From: Camarhynchus parvulus
Lineage: Eukaryota; Chordata; Aves; Passeriformes; Thraupidae
Direction of reading: 5' to 3'
DNA: 64,000 bases
NCBI RefSeq assembly: GCF_901933205.1
Contig: NC_044585.1
Location: 6,944,001 to 7,008,000, forward strand
In this document: one piece after another, positions 61,963 to 64,000 of the stretch
Numbering within the stretch: position 1 is the first letter of the stretch
Layout: each line of letters begins with the position of its first letter
Made by a program: the position numbers and the translations under genes
Notes under the pieces: model-generated
Database searches by the model: none
The model's input: the letters and a program-made list of their open reading frames with translations, nothing else
Told to the model about the DNA's origin: nothing

Positions 61963-63836
61963 GTAAGTAAATCCACACGTCTTTGCTGGGTAAGAGGTTT
62001 CCAAGTGGCTAGAGAAAAATATGCAAAGAATAAGCTCTTCTAGAAGTGTGTAGTACATGAGACAAAACCACAGAATTTTTAGAGACAGACCTTTGGCTGA
62101 GAAACTGTAAACTATTTTAGTCAAACTTCTGAGTTGTGTTGCAGCTTCTATAGTTTTCTGTAAAAACAGCCTTTAAAAGTCTTCTCGCACAATTGCAGTT
62201 CATTTTATCATCACAAACTTATTTTCTTATTTTTCAGTCTTTTTACTGGAATCATTGGAAATTTCTAGTTTCTGTCTGTGTGGAAGTGCATGTTAAAAAT
62301 GTCTGCTTTCTCTTTGCAAGGGAAAAGGGAGGTTGGTAGGCCCAGAAGGACAGTGTCTGATGAAGTCTCTTTCAGGATGACTTTGATAATGATGTGGATG
62401 CTCTGCTGGAAGAGGGTCTTCGAGCACCCAAAACCAGGAGACTGGATAATGAGAAATACGGTGGTGAAAGTGATCACCAGTCTGATGGAGAGACAAGTGT
62501 GCAGCCAATGATGACCAAAATTAAAACTGTACTGAAGAGTAAGTTCATGTGCATTTAATAACTGTAGCTCCTGTTCATGGGTCGTGTCTGTAGAACAAAA
62601 GTTCCTCAACAAGTACAGTGTGAAACAGCAGTTTGTGTGAAATTGTTAATGTGTTGGGGAGTTTTATTGTTGGGAGGCTTCTTATTGTGGGATATGATTT
62701 TTCATGTCCTTAACAGTGAATTTGACTTTTGCTTTTGATCTGTTGTATGTAATAAGAATACATTTTAATGTGTGGATTTGTGTAAAACAATGAGGTGAAC
62801 AAGGGTGATCTGGGGCTTTTGTCTCTGGACATTCTGGCCTTTTTCCTGCTTCAGTTACATAACTTCTGCTGTTGAAATTGCCCCATGTGAGGTCTCCATG
62901 AATGCAGTCTAGGTTAAATATAATAACTAGAAAAGTCAGTGGCTTACATTTATCCAATTTCATTGTGTTAGAAATTACTAATAAAGAAAAGCTGAGAGCA
63001 CAAACCCACCCAGAAGAATGTAATGGAAAGTATTCTGAATTAGAGTTAAAACTTAAACGTGCACTAGAGGAGTATTTTACAGCTTCACTGTATTCTGAAA
63101 TAAAAAACCAAAAGAACTTTTTGCTTCAAAACAGTATAGTAACAGAGGATTGCCAGGAAACTTCCAGCAAAGATGAATAATCTCTGATTTGTGATTTAGA
63201 GAGACATGAGACCCTGGCTTAGTGATGAGCCCTTTGGCTTAGTGATGAGACCCTGTTTGGGTCTGTGGATCTGGTGGTATTTCAATGCAAATTTGTTCCT
63301 GAGTGTCAGGTGAAAGATTTTGAATGGAAAATGAAGTTGTTTCTGAAGCAACTACGACTTTTCCAGTAAATGCTTTCCAGTGGTGCTTGTGATAAGTATA
63401 AAAAGACTAAAGAAAAGAGAATTCAGTGATGAGACAAACAAATCAGTCTATATAAAAATTATTGCTACTATTGCCTTTCGTTGAGAACGTCATGGAATCT
63501 AATTTTGCAGGATTTAGTCTGGGTTAGAGGCATATACCTTGTTATTAAAACAACATCTCTACAAAACATTATTAATCTTGTTTCAATGCCATTTTATTCT
63601 TTGGGACAGAAAAAGCAATAAATAACAACCTGGATTTTGTTTCTATTCCTCTAAGCAGTCTATCCAAGTTTAAAGCCATTCTTTGCTTTAAAGGTCGTGG
63701 CCGCCCTCCTACAGAACCTTTGCCAGATGGATGGATCATGACATTCCATAATTCAGGCATTCCTGTATATCTGCACAGAGAATCTAGAGTTGTTACCTGG
63801 TCTAGACCTTATTTTTTGGGAACAGGAAGCATAAGG
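61237..63836 (+). CDS. DGCR8: DGCR8 (Microprocessor subunit, Pasha homologue), 5' part, runs off the window
   Basis: Coding parts in the window are 61237-61962, 62376-62538 and 63694-63836: 1032 nt, 344 codons, with GT-AG borders and consistent phase. DGCR8 binds pri-miRNA stems and activates Drosha in the nucleus. What is here: a proline-rich N-terminus ([14 protein letters not shown], 27-40), the conserved [19 protein letters not shown] (41-59), SPRTARHAP and [20 protein letters not shown] (97-128), [11 protein letters not shown] (131-141), an acidic stretch (178-220) with [28 protein letters not shown] (243-257), then [27 protein letters not shown] (about 270-296) and the WW-like motif [20 protein letters not shown] to [12 protein letters not shown] (298-344) of the haem-binding and dimerisation region. 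The haem-ligand Cys, the two dsRBDs and the Drosha-binding tail must lie to the right. The first 38 or so residues differ from the human protein; the rest is closely similar. Confidence 0.97.
61336..61412 (+). ncRNA. MIR1306: miR-1306-like hairpin inside DGCR8 coding exon 2
   Basis: The 5p arm is CCGCCTCCCCTGCAAACGTC.. at 61345-61366 and the 3p arm ACGTTGGCTCTGGTGGTG at 61385-61402. The apical stem CGTCCA pairs with TGGACG, and the lower stem pairs the CCACCGCC side with the GGTGGTG side. From memory the 3p arm is identical to human miR-1306-3p. The 5p arm differs by one A-to-G change at 61347, a silent third-position change in a Pro codon that keeps pairing as G-U. It is read in frame as part of [22 protein letters not shown], so this DNA is under double constraint. 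The known role in mammals is as a Microprocessor cleavage site in DGCR8 mRNA. Confidence 0.88.
61963..62375 (+). other. DGCR8: DGCR8 intron 2
   Basis: 413 bp, phase 0, GTAAGT donor and CTCTTTCAG acceptor. No other feature. Confidence 0.93.
62376..62538 (+). CDS. DGCR8: DGCR8 exon 3
   Basis: Acceptor CTCTTTCAG to 62375, donor CTGAAGA|GTAAGT after 62538. 163 nt encode residues 243-297: [15 protein letters not shown], a basic PKTRR patch at the place of the human nuclear localisation signal (PKKRR), and [17 protein letters not shown]. Phase 0 in and phase 1 out. Confidence 0.97.
62972..63180 (+). CDS. DGCR8: Candidate alternative terminal exon in DGCR8 intron 3
   Basis: A usable acceptor (TTTCATTGTGTTAG, ending 62971) is followed by 209 nt that stay open to TAA at 63178-63180 in exactly the phase left by exon 3. 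The frame codes for a lysine/glutamate-rich, helix-prone sequence with a [17 protein letters not shown] stretch and an acidic serine-rich end (CQETSSKDE). Splicing from exon 3 would give DGCR8 residues 1-296 plus about 70 new residues, without the WW-like motif, dsRBDs or Drosha-binding tail. AATAAA occurs downstream near 63618. No human counterpart is known to me. It may be chance, a relic of another sequence, or a real regulatory isoform. Confidence 0.25.
63215..63249. repeat. Short direct repeat, 15 bp at 20-bp spacing
   Basis: TGGCTTAGTGATGAG occurs at 63215-63229 and 63235-63249, flanked on both sides by GAGACCCTG. A local tandem duplication in DGCR8 intron 3. Confidence 0.8.
63694..63836 (+). 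CDS. DGCR8: DGCR8 exon 4 (WW-like motif)
   Basis: Acceptor GCTTTAAAG to 63693, donor ATAAGG|GTGAGA after 63836. 143 nt encode residues 297-344, including [20 protein letters not shown] and [16 protein letters not shown]. The two Trp residues of the WW fold (W310 and the one in VVTWSRP) are present. In the human protein this motif is part of the central haem-binding, dimer-forming region. Phase 1 in and phase 0 out. Confidence 0.97.
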
Positions 63837-64000
63837 GTGAGAGCTGTCAATTTTTTAAATACTTAGATTAAAAAACTAGATATATTTCTGAAAGCCATTG
63901 AATATTTTTCTGCTTTGGCAGGCTTGTTTCCAGTGTTTGAATTAAGATCCTTGAAAAATAAAGTATTTTATGTTTGAAAATCTGATATGATTTTTCTTAG
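63837..64000 (+). other. DGCR8: DGCR8 intron 4, possibly ending at the window edge
   Basis: 164 bases of AT-rich intron. The last bases of the window, GATTTTTCTTAG, form a plausible acceptor, so exon 5 could begin at base 64001. AATAAA occurs at 63957-63962. Confidence 0.5.

Larger units (their letters stand above)
62539..63693 (+). other. DGCR8: DGCR8 intron 3
   Basis: 1155 bp, phase 1. It holds a phase-compatible candidate exon (62972-63180) and a small direct repeat (63215-63249). Confidence 0.85.

Noticed and set aside
62278..62612. Frames on both strands over DGCR8 exon 3
   Set aside because: Shadows of the real coding frame 62376-62538.

Overview
The window reads as a piece of a bird genome, or at least a sauropsid one. 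It has long AT-rich introns, short exons with GT-AG borders, isolated CpG islands, and two short 3'-end fragments of CR1 LINEs. Two protein-coding genes are certain, both on the + strand: a complete TANGO2 (nine exons including a presumed non-coding first exon; 276 codons assembled from eight coding exons) and the 5' part of DGCR8 (three coding exons, 344 codons, continuing beyond the right edge). In mammals the same neighbourhood (ARVCF - TANGO2 - DGCR8) lies in the 22q11.2 region.

Layout. 1-19980: about 20 kb without a recognisable coding exon, most simply the first intron or 5' flank of a minus-strand gene. By synteny that gene should be ARVCF, but no ARVCF coding exon was recognised. 19990-21110: a strong CpG island with three CCAAT boxes. 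23526-23765: a CR1 fragment, followed at once by a second CpG island (23780-24300) with a short GC-rich tandem repeat, an ETS-type site and a good splice donor; this is the likely TANGO2 exon 1. 29271-46588: TANGO2 coding exons. 46589-49280: 3' UTR with several poly(A) signals. 49300-54930: intergenic. 54940-55560: the DGCR8 CpG-island promoter with three CCAAT boxes, a YY1-type ATGGCGGC site and a candidate non-coding exon 1. 60961-63836: DGCR8 exons 2-4, covering the acidic N-terminal region and the WW-like motif.

The most interesting biology is in DGCR8 exon 2. It carries two RNA hairpins that match, from memory, the human miR-3618 and miR-1306 loci. The first lies in the 5' UTR and the second is read through by the coding sequence. 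DGCR8 is the RNA-binding partner of Drosha, and in mammals these hairpins let the Microprocessor cut its own mRNA. The sequence shows that both substrates are kept here, so the same negative feedback loop is likely. Secondary points are a phase-compatible, protein-like open exon in DGCR8 intron 3 that would give a truncated protein, two small uORFs in the DGCR8 leader, and a 72-codon protein-like ORF at 8169-8387 with a very good Kozak context. No entirely new system is evident; most of the sequence is ordinary intron.
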